A stretch of DNA of 64,000 nt from Salvia splendens (GCF_004379255.2 NC_056042.1:14989901-15053900); one strand, 5' to 3'. Counted from the first letter of the stretch, positions 11,420 through 24,100 are shown. Translations and numbers: made by a program. The notes: generated by a model not told the origin, from the sequence alone.

Positions 11420-11990
11420 ATCAGGTGCCGAGGTGGAGGAGAGCTTGTAGAGGGAGGTGGTTGCAAGACCCTGGATTGAGCGACCAGCTGGACATTTGAA
11501 TTCTCCACCAGCTGCGTTAGCAACTGCTCCACGCGGAGCCTCCATTCGTTGATAGCGCGTGCAGCTGCATCTGGTTCTGTATGGTTGTTAGCTCCAACCT
11601 CTGCCGTGGTTGTCTGTCGGGGCTTGTGTTTGGGTGGTGGATGTGGGGTTTCGGGATATGGAGGCAACGGCCTTGTCCTTTGACAGGATCACTCCCATTT
11701 GGGCTTTTACAGCAGCGTAAACCGTCGCAACATCCACGTCAGAGGGGGAACTTCGGAGGATTCTTGTCAAGCGCAGTTGAGCTTCTTCGTCCACCTCGGG
11801 TAGTGGAGTGGCGGCGCTTGTTTGGGGTGGAACGGTGGTTGGTGTAGGTGGGCTAGGGTTTTCTATATGGGCTTGTGAGGAGGTTTCTTGGTTATCACTA
11901 TCAGCACGGGTACTGGAAGAGGAGGATGAAGTCGAGAGTTGTTTAAGCTGTCACTGGTAATGTGGGTAGGTCTTGGTAGAGAAGATGATG
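11294..11990 (-). pseudogene. Athila env-position ORF remnant (minus strand)
   Basis: Minus-strand reading gives a Ser/Pro/Thr-rich start, then EEAQLRLTRILRSSPSDVD and a shift of frame into a second segment with AINEWRLRVEQLLTQLVE followed by a proline/serine-rich tail. It occupies the slot 3' of the integrase end at 12584, as the plus-strand element's ORF does at 15635. Disrupted by at least one frameshift and then by the copia insertion. Assignment rests on position and composition, not a domain match. Confidence 0.5.
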
Positions 11991-12296
11991 TTCTTGAAAA
12001 AGGGATTTTAAAATTGGGGAGAATTCTTGATGAGAACAAAAGGCCTGATATGTAGGCGGCTTGGGTAAAAGTGATATACGAATCTGAAATCTGCTTTTTA
12101 TAATGAAATCGCGGCTGTTGGAATCTTCTACAGTTGAGATCCCTTCAGCTGTTCAGATCTTTGCGACTCTTCAAGTACGGGCACGCCTTTTCAGAGTGCC
12201 AGCTGGTAAAGCTTTTCTGATACGTTTCGTCCTTTTAATGCAGCAGTTGGCGCTTCCTGGCACCTCTTAAGTGACTGCGCACTCCCTTTCATCACC

Positions 12297-12583
12297 TGCC
12301 CTGATCAACTCAATCACTGTACCACCAATTAAATTCGAATTGTACTGATCAAGTAGACAATAATTTTTTATGAAAAACTCCAATAGTTTCACTTGATCAG
12401 TTTCCTTCCTTACTTCTGACTTTTAATTTTAAATTAAGAAAATAAATTAACATGATAAAAACTATTTACACTAGCTACTTAAGAAGTTGACCAGGCTCTC
12501 TCGGGATGTCACTTGATTAAGTCTTTGTCGCCTGATCAAGCAGACTTCCCATAAGTGCCCAGTCAATCATTTTTACCTGTCTA
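12297..12583 (-). other. Non-coding Athila spacer rich in TGATCA
   Basis: Contains TGATCA at about 12301, 12346, 12393 and 12533 and no ORF. Same composition as the 1-1905 block. It lies between the integrase stop and the env-position ORF of the minus-strand element. Confidence 0.5.
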
Positions 12584-12870
12584 CTAGAGAGAGTTAGGCA
12601 TTAGTAGTGGAATGTCGTCCACTACAAATGCCTCCATTCCTTCTCTGTATGGTTTAACCCTATGTCCATTCACTATGAAAGAAGGTGAATCAAGATCGCC
12701 TCCTTGGAGTTCGATTGCACCATTCGCTCGGATGGCGATAATGGTATAAGGACCTATCCACCTAGATCTGAGCTTTCCTGGCATCAATTTCAGTCTGGAT
12801 TGAAACAACAAAACTTTCTGGCCTATCTTTAGTTCCTTCTTGCGAAGGTCCATGAGGGAATGCCACTTTA
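12584..12870 (-). pseudogene. Ty3-gypsy (Athila) integrase C-terminus, minus strand
   Basis: Encodes [20 protein letters not shown] followed by a WIGPYTI-like box and NGHRVKPY, the integrase C-terminal segment. It aligns residue for residue with the plus-strand copy at about 14735-15001 ([23 protein letters not shown]). Only the last roughly 90 codons remain. The upstream part is replaced by the oppositely oriented element at a head-to-head junction near 12850-12870. Confidence 0.85.
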
Positions 12871-15001
12871 TGGTCCCTGAGGGAATTGTCCTAGGGCACG
12901 TAGTCTTAGAAAGGGGGATACAGGTAGATCGAGCAAAGGTTGATGTGATCTCAAAATTGCCATACCCGACGAATCAGAAAGAAGTGAGAGGATTCCTAGG
13001 GCATGCGGGTTTCTATAGAAGATTCATTAAGGATTTCGCAAAGATTGCTCAGCCGCTTACTCATTTGCTGCATAATAAAGTGGAATTCGTTTTTGATGAA
13101 GAGTGCAAGAAAGCCTTTCAGCTACTGAAGGATAAACTGGTTTCTGCTCCCATCATTAGAGCGCCCGACTGGAATCTACCCTTTGAAATCATGTGTGAAG
13201 CAAGCGATTATGCAGTGGGAGCAGTGCTAGGTCAAAGAGTTGATGGGAAAAGCTATGTGATTTTTTATGCTTCTAAAACGCTCAACCAGGCCCAGAAAAA
13301 TTATGACACCACGGAGAAGGAAATGCTGGCAGTCGTGTATTCCTTTGAGAAGTTCCGACCATATTTATTGGGGTCAAAGGTGATAGTTTTCACGGACCAC
13401 GCAGCTATCAAGTACTTACTGGCAAAGAGAGAATCCAAACCGAGGTTAATCCGTTGGGTGTTACTTCTACAACAATTTGATTTGGAGGTTAAAGACAAGA
13501 AAGGAACAGAGAACAAGGTGGCTGACCACCTGAGTTGTATTTTCCAAGGGGAGACCGAGGAAGCAATACCAGATGCATTCCCCGAGGAACATTTGTACTA
13601 TTTGAAAGCATTTCCTTGTCCTATCAGTTGGGAAGAGATTATGGCGTTAATAGGTCCAGGGGATGCCGAGAAAGGGAACTGCCGGATAAATGCTGAACCG
13701 TGATTCGCGGACCTAGCAAATTACTTAGTCACTAGAGAGGTGCCCAGTTCACAAGAAATCTCCCGGGCTCAGAAGATGAAACTCAAAAGTGAAGCCAAGT
13801 ACTACTTTTGGGACCACCCGTATCTATGGAGAATGGGAGCCGATCAGGTAATTAGAAGGTGTATTTCAGAATGGGAACAGAGAGATGTGCTCAATCACTG
13901 TCATGCCCTAGCGTGTGGAGGTCACTTTGGGCCTAGGAAGACCGCGAGGAAAGTGTTAGACAGTGGTTTTTACTGGCCTACATTGCATAAAGATGCTTTC
14001 GAATGTCAAAATTGTGAAAGATGTCAACAAGTAGGGGGAATTTCCAAGAGGGACGAAATGCCGCAGGTCCTGTGATTGTTTGTGAGATCTTTGATGTATG
14101 GGGAATGGATTTCATGGGGCCATTTCCTTCTTCATACGGAAACACATATATCCTTGTGGCGGTGGATTATGTGTCGAAATGGATAGAGGCCAAGGCTACT
14201 ACCTCTTGTGAAGCTGGTGAGGTGGCCAAATTTCTTAAGTCTAATATTTTTAGTAGGTATGGAGTGCCTAGGGCTGTTATTTCGGATCAAGGAACTCACT
14301 TCCGGAACCGAACGATTGAAGCTCTAATGAAAAAATAAGGAGTCCACCACAGGTTGTCCACACCATATCATCCTCAGTCTAACGGCCAGACGGAAATATC
14401 AAATAGGAAGATCAAAGCAATACTAGAGAAGACGGTGAACCCGTCAAGGAAAGACTGGAGTAAGAGGCTTGACGACGCACTATGGGCTTACAGAACAGCA
14501 TATAAAATGCCCATTGGGATGTCTCCTTACAGGTTAGTGTTCTGCAAGATGTGCCACTTGCCGGTTGGACTGGAGCACAGGGCATACTGGGCGGTCAAGG
14601 AGATTAACATGAACCCTCAAGCTGGTGAGGAAGAAAGGAAACTGCAACTCCAGGAGCTGGAAGAATTGAGGCTTGAGTCTTACGAGTCCGCGATGTGGTA
14701 CAAGGAAAAGATTAAGCTCTGGCATGATAAGAATCTCCGGACCAAGGAACTACAAGTTGGGCAGAAAGTTCTCCTATTCCAGTCCACGCTTAAGCTGATG
14801 CCTAGAAAGCTAAAGTCCAAGTGGATCGGACCATATACTATCGTTGGCCTTCGCGCAAATGGAGCAGTAGAGATCCAAGGAGGTGCCTCGAATTCTGTGT
14901 CTTTCCTCGTCAATGGTCATCGCGTGAAGGTATTTAGGGATAACTCGGAGCCGTGTGTAGTGGACGAAGTGCCTCTATGCGCACTCCCTGATATCGCCTA
15001 A
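12850..15001 (+). pseudogene. Athila-like Ty3-gypsy pol: RT end, RNase H, integrase (disrupted)
   Basis: Starts inside reverse transcriptase at the thumb/connection ([36 protein letters not shown]). RNase H follows ([43 protein letters not shown]), ending at a TGA at 13701. The integrase HHCC zinc finger is at about 13890-14030. The catalytic core ([27 protein letters not shown]) is split by a frameshift near 14030-14060 and a TAA at 14336. The C-terminal part (14354-15001) is open. The protease and most of RT are absent, so the copy is 5'-truncated and not functional. Confidence 0.9.
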
Positions 15002-15634
15002 CCACTCTAGGAAGGAAGTGTTCTTGAAGAAATCCTGGGTCAAGTAAATTGAGAAGTTTTTTTATCCATACCCTGACCCAGGGAATCTTAAGAATACTTG
15101 AAAGAAAGTGTAAATATTTAATCGCTTTTCTTTAAACAAGAAAATCCCAAACAAAGTAAAAAATAATAATCTTCCAAAAATATTTTCGAAATACCAGACT
15201 CCGTAGGCAACTTGAGTTATCATTTTTTAAACCCTTGACCTGGGAGTCTGGCGTTTCAATTTCGTTTTTTTTTCTTTTCTTTTCTTCTAAGTGTGGAATT
15301 GCAGAGAGCATTTACATGGGGCAGGGAATTAAGGAACAAAAAATTTTGGAGGGAGGTGGCGCCGGTTCGAATTTCAAATGATGACTTTATGGGGAGACGT
15401 ACGGTTGCTCGCGTCATGCCTGCAACCGCCTGCAAAACCGTCCCAGTCCATACCTACCGGCTATTTTCGTGCTTTCACTTTTATTTTCCATTTCATATTC
15501 ACTCTCTATCTAAAAATTCCCAAAATCACTCTCTATCTAAAAAACACTCTCTCTCGCAATTTCAGTTTTTTTTTACTAACCCTAATCGGAGTATTTTTCT
15601 TCCAAGTTCTTGAGAAATTGTTCAGATCCCGATT
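15002..15634 (+). other. Athila spacer between pol and the env-position ORF
   Basis: No credible coding. Has AT-rich stretches and then a pyrimidine-rich run (cactctctatctaaaaa repeated around 15500-15555) leading to the ORF start. The corresponding interval in the minus-strand copy is of similar length. Confidence 0.5.
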
Positions 15635-17740
15635 ATGGCCAACGCAGCAAACACAGGAAACTCTTCCACATCCGTTGATTCTGGTGCGGCCTCATTCATG
15701 GCCGATTTAATGGAGAAATTTGGCAGCCCAGAAGAGGCAATGAAGGCCTTCGCCATGTTTACGGCGATGATGTGGCAGACTAGGACACCCGCTGCAACAA
15801 CCTCCGTACCACCGCCCATCTTTCCTGAAGTTTCAGCGACTCCAGGCGACATTATTCCTGCGATTAGAGAATCGGCCACCGCTGCAGTTGAGCAAGACGC
15901 CCTGAATGATGAAGGAGCAAGGGGTGAGGCAGATCTGACGGCTAGGCTGGAACAGTTGACGGTCGACGACCAGAGGTTAGCATCTGTGTTTGAGGGGGAA
16001 ACCCCTGTTATTTCTGTTGGAGTTTCTGCGGGGGAAACCCCTGCTGGCGTAGAGGTTGTTGATGGGGAAGCCCCGAGTATTTCTGATGCTACTGTTGGTA
16101 CGGGGGAAACCCCTAATTTGTCTGTTACTGGTACTGAAGAGGGGGCAACCCCTAGTGTTGATGTAGAGGGGGAAACCCCAGTTGGAGAGTTGGAGGGGGC
16201 GACCCCTGGTATTCTTGAAGAGTTTGCTGGGGAAGAAACCCTAGAAAGTGTTGAGGGCGGCGATGCCCTAACCTCAACTGAGGACGTTGCTGAGGGGAGC
16301 ACCCCTGTGAAAACTGTGGGCCGCGAAGCCCAGGAGACACATGGACCGGTTGGGGTGGAAACCCCCATTTGTATCGAGGGGACAACCCCTAATTTGTCTG
16401 GGGATGCAGAAACCCCCATTACTGAAAACATACTAGAACCCGTTGAGGACGAGGCGAATTTGATTGTGGATTTAACCAAGGTCCCGGAGGAGACAGTTTC
16501 ACCGGTAAATACCAGAGAAGCCCGAAGACAAGCTCGCCGGAGCTTATTAGATGAAATTGATGACTCCGTCCAGCAGACGGAACAAGGAGCGCTGGGTCCA
16601 GAGACCGCAGCAGCAGAGCAGGACAACTCTCCTAGACCTAGTGATGGGGAGAGTGACAAGGAGGCACGCCGCCAAGCGGTTGAGAGAAAAAAGAAGGGAA
16701 AGCATGCCGCTCCATCCTTGACCAAGAAACCAAAGGGCAAATCTGTTGAAGCCTCTCTTCCTCCACCCGCTAAAGTCCCTTATGCTGCTAAGTCCGACAG
16801 CCCTACTCGACCTAGCGAATCCGAAGAGGAACCTGAGGAGGAGCTCAATTTCGAACCCACTGAAATCTGGTTGACCAAGGAGTTGCTTGATGCAATGAGA
16901 AAGTTTGATGACCCCAAACGTGCAGCAACTTATAAAGAAAAGAGTACCCAAGGTAAATATGCAAAGTCGGGAAAACGATATGATCCCGAGGAATTGAGGG
17001 AAATAGCTTCCGACGGTGAATTCCGGGAGTACATAGATGCCATCAGTTTCGATTGGTTACTTAAGCATAGCTCTTTTGAAGTTCCAACGGCGTTAGCGCG
17101 AGAGTTCTTCTCGACCTTCCACCTGAAGTCAACTACTGATCTGGATGCTGATTCTATCACGTTCCGCATCTTCAACGAGGAGCAGGAAATGAGCATCCGG
17201 GAGTGGTCGCTCTGCATGGGACTGTTTACATGCACAGAGGATGATGATGGCCTATGGCATGATAGGATGGTTGGCCCGCCCATGTTTACCCCGGGATTCA
17301 AACCACAAGCAGCTTGGGAGTTCATAACCCACCCAAAGGCGGGTCAGTTTAAAACGAGTTGTTCGAAAGCCTCTCACATAGAGAATCGGATCCTGCGATT
17401 CGCTCAGACCTTCATCAGTTACAATCTGATGAGAACGGCAAATGCTGCCTTGACAACGTCATATCTCTACTTCACTTGGTGCATGGCCAAGGGAGTCAGA
17501 GTACACCTGGGCTACTGGTTAGCCCATGCATGCCATCAGATGACCGCCAACCCTTCCAGACACATGTATACATGCCATCTCCTAGGGGCCTATCTTCAAC
17601 GCAACATAATACTAAAGATCGCCAAATCTTGCAGTGATGTGGAGATGTGCTTGCCACCGGAAGTTTTTAATGTCGATTATTTTTTCAACAAGGGGCTTTT
17701 ATACATGCATGGGATAGTTGGGAAGGATGGAGTAAATTAA
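15635..17740 (+). CDS. Athila env-position (ORF1-type) protein, 701 aa
   Basis: An uninterrupted ORF from ATG to TAA downstream of the integrase. Residues about 120-270 are an acidic low-complexity region with roughly a dozen G-E/A-T-P tetrads, each encoded by a near-palindromic ggGGGAAACCCC word. Then come lysine/arginine-rich linkers. The C-terminal half (about 400-700) is globular and resembles the plant Athila ORF1 family: KHSSFEVPTALAREF, REWSLCMGLFT, YLYFTWCMAKGVRVHLGYWL and an MTANPSRHMYTCHLL box. The function of that family is not established. I see no clear signal peptide or membrane anchor, so env is a positional label. It is intact beside a broken pol and is the last retroelement sequence before the host promoter. 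Confidence 0.75.
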   Translation: MANAANTGNSSTSVDSGAASFMADLMEKFGSPEEAMKAFAMFTAMMWQTRTPAATTSVPPPIFPEVSATPGDIIPAIRESATAAVEQDALNDEGARGEADLTARLEQLTVDDQRLASVFEGETPVISVGVSAGETPAGVEVVDGEAPSISDATVGTGETPNLSVTGTEEGATPSVDVEGETPVGELEGATPGILEEFAGEETLESVEGGDALTSTEDVAEGSTPVKTVGREAQETHGPVGVETPICIEGTTPNLSGDAETPITENILEPVEDEANLIVDLTKVPEETVSPVNTREARRQARRSLLDEIDDSVQQTEQGALGPETAAAEQDNSPRPSDGESDKEARRQAVERKKKGKHAAPSLTKKPKGKSVEASLPPPAKVPYAAKSDSPTRPSESEEEPEEELNFEPTEIWLTKELLDAMRKFDDPKRAATYKEKSTQGKYAKSGKRYDPEELREIASDGEFREYIDAISFDWLLKHSSFEVPTALAREFFSTFHLKSTTDLDADSITFRIFNEEQEMSIREWSLCMGLFTCTEDDDGLWHDRMVGPPMFTPGFKPQAAWEFITHPKAGQFKTSCSKASHIENRILRFAQTFISYNLMRTANAALTTSYLYFTWCMAKGVRVHLGYWLAHACHQMTANPSRHMYTCHLLGAYLQRNIILKIAKSCSDVEMCLPPEVFNVDYFFNKGLLYMHGIVGKDGVN

Positions 17741-17828
17741 AAGTAATTAAACCAGACGTGACACTATAAGTCCAGATTTTGTGTCAAGCTCTCAGCCCAA
17801 CCCAAATTGATTTTCTTGACCCGACCCA

Positions 17829-17836
17829 TTTATATA
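17829..17836 (+). promoter_or_regulatory. TATA box of the golgin gene
   Basis: TTTATATA followed by a CT-rich leader, about 270 bp upstream of the start codon. It lies only about 90 bp after the stop of the Athila ORF, so any further upstream promoter elements would be transposon DNA or within that short gap. Confidence 0.5.
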
Positions 17837-18108
17837 CCATCCCCTTCTCTCTCCGACGATCTCTATCTCTTTCATTCTCCTACTTCTCAAGTTGGGGCTT
17901 TTCTCCGGTCTTCACGTGTTTGCTTCTCTTCTTAAATTCTCGGTATACATTCGTGAATTGATGCCATTCTGTTTCCAAATTGGAAGTTTTTTCAAACATC
18001 TCTCTTAATGTTGCGATCAAAACCTTTGACTTGTGCAATTGGAATATTCGGTTTGTGCAGTGCATTGCTTGGAGCTCGGGAAGCTTCGATTCGTTCGGGG
18101 AGGGCAGG

Positions 18109-21100
18109 ATGGATTTTGTATCGAAGTATCAGGTAATGTTTTGTTTTATAGTCGACTAATCTACTGTTAACCCCTATTTACTCTCTGTCTACGATCTTTT
18201 AAAACTAACTTAGGGTTTTTTTTTTGCTTAACTAATTTAGAGTTTTGGGTGCTATTATCTGCATTTGAATGTTGCTGCAGGGTGTGGTGGGGCGCGTTTT
18301 TGGGAATGATAATTCGACTTCGGATGATGACAGGTGATTTTATTCATAATGTGTATGTGATGTACTGTATGTCCCACTGAATATGCTAATAACTGCTTTA
18401 CAATCTGAGTAACATTGATGGATCCTGTCTTTCTCGTTTTCTGCTCAACTTCATACTGAATGCCTCCCCTTAAGATTGGGGTTTCTTTTATTCTGCTTTT
18501 TTAGCCGGATTGGCGTTTATGTTCTCCAATTGCCACCTCAATAATCAAATTAGACTGATCAGAGATCATTTGATGAGGAAAATAAAATAGATGTTTTTTT
18601 TTCTATCTGTGCTCTCTTTATTATGTACCGTTTGGTTGAGCAGTTTGAAGTTTGTCTTGTTTTGTTTGGCCGCTTCGCAAATTTAATTTTTTCATGGCCA
18701 TTTTTATTGACAGCTATGTGGAGCGCTTGCTTGATCGCATTAGCAATGGCACACTAGCTGACGACAGGAGGAATGCTATGGCTGAACTTCAGTCTATTGT
18801 GGCAGAAAGTTATGCTGCACAATTAGCTTTTGGTGCAATGGGTTAGTTCATTTTTTCTTAATGGAACAGCTAGCCCTCTGATTCTATGCTTTATCATGTA
18901 AAATGGGATTTATGCCCTAAGCTCAATTTTAGTGCAGGCTTTCCGGTACTGTTGAGTGTCTTAAAGGAGGAGCGTGATGATGTAGAAATGGTCTGAACTC
19001 TTTGCCCCTTGACTTGAGTTTTTCTAAATTCATCACTTTGTTACCTAGTATTTAGTGTTACATTCTGTAAAATATATCAATTGTTGGCAATTATCCATTA
19101 TACTCAATTTGAACATGCATTTATTATTTGAATAGGACGTGGATACATATCTGTTCTTGAACCAAAGGCTTGACAACTACATATTACTCCCTCCGCCCAC
19201 CAATAAACGTCCCATTTTGCCATTTCCGTCCACCAATAAATTTCCCATTTGCTTTTTAATGCTTTTGGTAATGGAGCCCACAATCCACTAACTTTATCTC
19301 ACTCACATTTTATTATAAAACCAATATATAAAAGTATGATACACCTTCCACTATCTTTTTTCATTCCCTTTCTGTTACATTTCTTAAAACCCGTGCCCGG
19401 TCAAATTTGGCCTTATAATCGTGTACGAGTAGCTCTTAAAAGCAGTATTTGCAATGTCTTCAACTGATTCGTGGCAGTTTTTGACACCATTCTCAGATTT
19501 TTTAAGTACCTCATGTGTAATGGAGTGGCTGTGGACTCTAATATGATATTCTGTCCATAATGTTTTTATGTTAACTTCTATGGCCAATAGATACTGTCCC
19601 TAGCCATTAGCTGATACTCCCTCCGTCCACTGAAAATAGTCCCATTTGTGGACGACGCAGGTTTTAATGTGAAATTGGTAAAGTATGTGAGAGAAAGATA
19701 TGAAGTAGGTAAAGTAGGAGAGAGAAAGAAAATGTGGATAAAGTATGAGAGAGATGAAAAATGAGTAATAAATTGGGAGTAACTTTTCATTTTTAGTATG
19801 AGACTAATTTTGGTGGACGAACGAAAATAAAAGGATAGACTATTTCTGCATTGTGTATTATCGATTGAGTATCCACTTTCGTACTGGATTTAAATTTATT
19901 ATTTATCCTGATTCGGTACTGTATTTATGAAGTTACGGGCGGCTATCGAAACTCTTGTAAGTGCTGTAAGTCCTACTCAGCATCCAAAATTGTCGAAGAA
20001 TGAGGTTCAGCCAGCTTTGATGAACAGTGACCTACTTTCTAGGGAAGTAGAAAACATCTCTCTTCTACTGTCTCTTCTGGTAAGAGTGCTTTTTACATTG
20101 AACTTGTATCTTATCATCAATGACTAATTTGACACTTTTGCAGTCTGAGGAGGATTTCTATATACGATATTACACATTGCAGTTGTTGACAGCGCTTCTA
20201 ACAAAGTCTCCAACTAGGTATTTTATTTCTTTTTTGTTCATGAAAAGACATTGATCCTCTCAAGCTAGTCTAAGAGCATGCTGTTGGATATTTCCATAGG
20301 CTGCAGGAAGCTATTCTAACCATTCCCCGTGGTATAACAAGGCTTGTGGATATGCTCATGGATCGTGAGGTATATTTTTACTGGATTGAAACCTATTTGT
20401 TATTCACCATTCAGAATGATATCTAATTGCACCCGTCTGTGTATTTGAAGGTTATACGCAATGAGGCTTTGCTGCTTCTAACATACTTGACCCGTGAGGC
20501 TGAGGCAAGTTTGTTTCTATATTAAAATCCATAATATATATCATTGTTATAAGTCACTTTCTCTCTCTCTAATTCTTATTTCTGGCATTCATTGTGACAT
20601 TTGAAATCCAGGAGATTCAAAAGATTCTGGTCTTTGAAGGCGCTTTTGAGAAGATATTTAGTATCATAATTGAGGAAGGTGGTTCTGAAGGAGGGGTTGT
20701 AGTACAGGTGTTCAGCACACTTATTACTGATTGTTTGTATATCTTTTATGATTTTCAATTAAGTATTTGTAGTTAACTATATACTCCTTCCGTCCCATTC
20801 AAGATGTCCACCTTTCTTTTTTAGTTTGTCCCATTTAAGATGTCCACTTTCTATATTTGAAAATAAATCTCTCTCACCTTTCTCCTCATTAAATATTCAA
20901 CTATATTTTTCTCTCTACTTATTCTACCTAACAATTCCTCCTAAAATCTTGTGCCACTCAAGAATATGGACGTCTTGAGTGGGACGGAGGGAGTAAAGTT
21001 TTTGACAATCTAGTAAATTTTATCTGTGTGTTGCGACCTGTTTTTTGTTAGATAACATTGTATTTATAAGAGAATATGTAATCAATCTGGTCTTTGATCT

Positions 21101-24100
21101 TGCAAACAGGACTGTCTGGAACTGTTAAACAATCTTCTTCGAAATAACACCTCAAATCAGGTTCTGCCCAATTATAATTCACCTTTCTCATACGATTCTA
21201 TATACAGCTATATGAATTTTCTTACTGCTTCTAAGGTGATTGAATTGTGCTATAGGTATTGCTTAGGGAGACAATTGGCTTTGATCCACTGGTATCAATC
21301 TTGAAGCTCAGAGGTACCACGTATAAGTTCACACAGCAAAAGGTTAATTCTTTTCTTACTGCCAGCTGGCTCATATTTTCTATTTCCAGCAAATGAGGTT
21401 GCTTAAGCGCTCATTCTAACTTTCTCTTGCATTCTACTCATTGCCAATAGACTATCAATCTACTCAGTGTATTGGATACGATAACTTTGTTGGTAAATGC
21501 TGATCTACAAACTGATACTGGAAGAGACTCCAACGGGTTGACAAATAGGACTGTCTTGGTGCAGGTTTGAGTTCGTTGTTTAAAATTTTACATTATGAAT
21601 CTGGCAGATTCTACCTAATCTTATTTGAACTAGTTTTAGTCTCGCATATCTACTGATAACCTTTTTCTCTACTTTCAGAAAAAAGTGTTGGACTATCTTT
21701 TGATGCTTGGCGTAGAGAGTCAATGGGCTCCTGTTGCTCTTCGTTGTATGGTGAGATAGCCATTCCTTATGAATGAATTATTTCTCATACTCTGAGTCCA
21801 TTCTTTATCCAGTGCTCTGTCATTTCTCTGCAATGTTGTTTTATTGAGAACAGTTATATGTTTTATAAACGCTGATGTAAATGGATTTTAATGTAAACAT
21901 CCTCTTTTTTGTTTTAATTTCTTTTAGAATATATCTATGAGTTTTACTAGGAGCCATCACAGTGGTTCAAACTATAGAAAATTTCATTAGGCGTATTTCG
22001 AGTTTTTCCTGCAACAAAAACAAGTTGAAATGTCTGAAGTAAGAAACTTTTCAGAGGTCAAACGACATATATCAGAGAATACTATTATGATTAATCAAAT
22101 CAGAATGAGTAAGAAGGGTAGATAAGATCCAAAGACAATTACGTATTACTTCGATTAAATAATAAGTGGTTGACATTTTACTCTATATCTTATGGTTTTC
22201 TCCGGAAGCAATGCACACCTCATAAGTTACAAGCAGAATATATGTGAGGAGAGGGAGGCCCGCATTGCCCGCACCTGACTGGCTCATTCTATGTTATGAT
22301 TAGTTATTTTACTATGTATTTAGTTAGTTTTGCGATTTAATTGTTACTTTGGCAGTGGAACCCTTTCGTGGAGGGTTCTTCTTAAAGAAGTTGTCTAGGG
22401 TATTATTCTTGATCTAATCATGGTACCTGGCCCTTGGGCAGAAGAGAATTATGATGATTGCTTCGTATTTATTCGGGTATTGTTTATTCACTTGTAATCC
22501 TGCATGAGCTTCTATTTTGGTGTGAATCCCCTTTACTCTACATCAGATACAATATTGTATAACCACAATTTGACTCTACTTTGAGTAAAGAATGAGTTTT
22601 TCCCCACAATTCTACATGCTTCCTTTGGTGAACCAGTAGCTAAAAGTTGGTTGACATCACAAAATGTTGGAATTTCTAAGAGTGCATGGTATTCGTAATT
22701 TTCTTGAAGTGCATATTTTCATTTGGAGTGCTATAACCATTTCAGGCACTCAGATGCATTGCAGATCTGGTGATTGATCATGCAAAAAATCGTGATGTCC
22801 TTGCAAGTAAATTACTTGGAGAGGAGCCACAAGTTGAGCCTGCATTAAATTCTATCCTTAGAATTATCTTGCGTGCTTCTAGCACACAAGAGTTCGTTGC
22901 AGCTGACTATGTTCTTAAGAACTTCTGTGAGGTTTGTATTATTAGTCTTATCCAGCTATATTATTGTTGAGCAAGTAGACATAAATGTTGGATTACTTAA
23001 GTTATCCATATTTTATCAACAACTCTATGTTTCCTAAATTTGGTAAATTCTAATATCAACGCATGTAAGATGCCAATTTTCGAACTGTTTTATTACTCTT
23101 TTTTGTATGCACTCTCATATTTTATTTTTCTAATATGAGTCATTTTGTCCTTGTTATCTTCCAACTTGGAATAGAAAAATCCTGATGGCCAATCAATGCT
23201 TGTTTCAAGCTTACATCCTCAATCAAGCTCAACAGTTCGTTCTCCCTTTGAGGAGGATGTTAATGCATCATTCGGGAGGTTATATTTTTTTTCAGATGTC
23301 TATCTATTCTAACCTTTTAGCTGTTGATTAAATATCTGATATTACTTAATTTTGCAGCATGCTACTGCATGGCCTGACATCTAGTGAAAGTGATGATGAC
23401 GTTGAGGTAATGCTAGAGATTTCATGTGAATTGCTCCTTTATGGGAAACTGATACGGATAACGGATGGAAGATTTACATGTGCGGGGATCGGGGAATTGT
23501 TTGGCCAAGCAACGACGTGGAGGACGAAGAGACAGTGGGTAGAGAAGGATCCGGAAGCAGTAATCTCGGCATTTGTTGTAGTTGTTATTTCAGTTCCTAT
23601 CTTTCATTAGTTTGTTATAGTTATCATTTCAGCTCCTAATATATTGTGCTTGATCGTCTATAGATAGCGAGATAGATAGAAGGTAGAGGTATCTTGGAGA
23701 GATCAATTTATAGGATGACTCAGCGTAGGCCTCCTGCCCGAGGATTTATTTTCCTTGTGTTTATGTTCTTGTCTTCTATTCAATAAAGTGCCGAGAGTTT
23801 TGCCCTTTCAAATAGAAGACAAGAACATAACACAAGGATAATAAATCCTCGCGTAGGAAGCCTACGACTGAGTCGTCCTATAAACTGATCTCTCCGAGAT
23901 ACCTCCCTTCTATCTATCTCGCTATTTATAGACGATCAAGCACAATAAATTAGGAGCTGAAATAACAACTATAACAAACTAATGAAAGGAACTGAAATAA
24001 CAACTATAACAAGTGCCGAGATTGCTGCTTCTGGACCCTTCTCTACCCGCTAGGTCTCTTCATCCTCCACGTTGTTGCTTGGGCAAACAATTCCCCGATC

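Noticed and set aside
15622..16740. Long minus-strand ORF (372 codons) opposite the Athila env-position ORF
   Set aside because: Antisense shadow of the repetitive GETP region; its Ser/Pro/Val-rich content follows from the plus-strand repeats.
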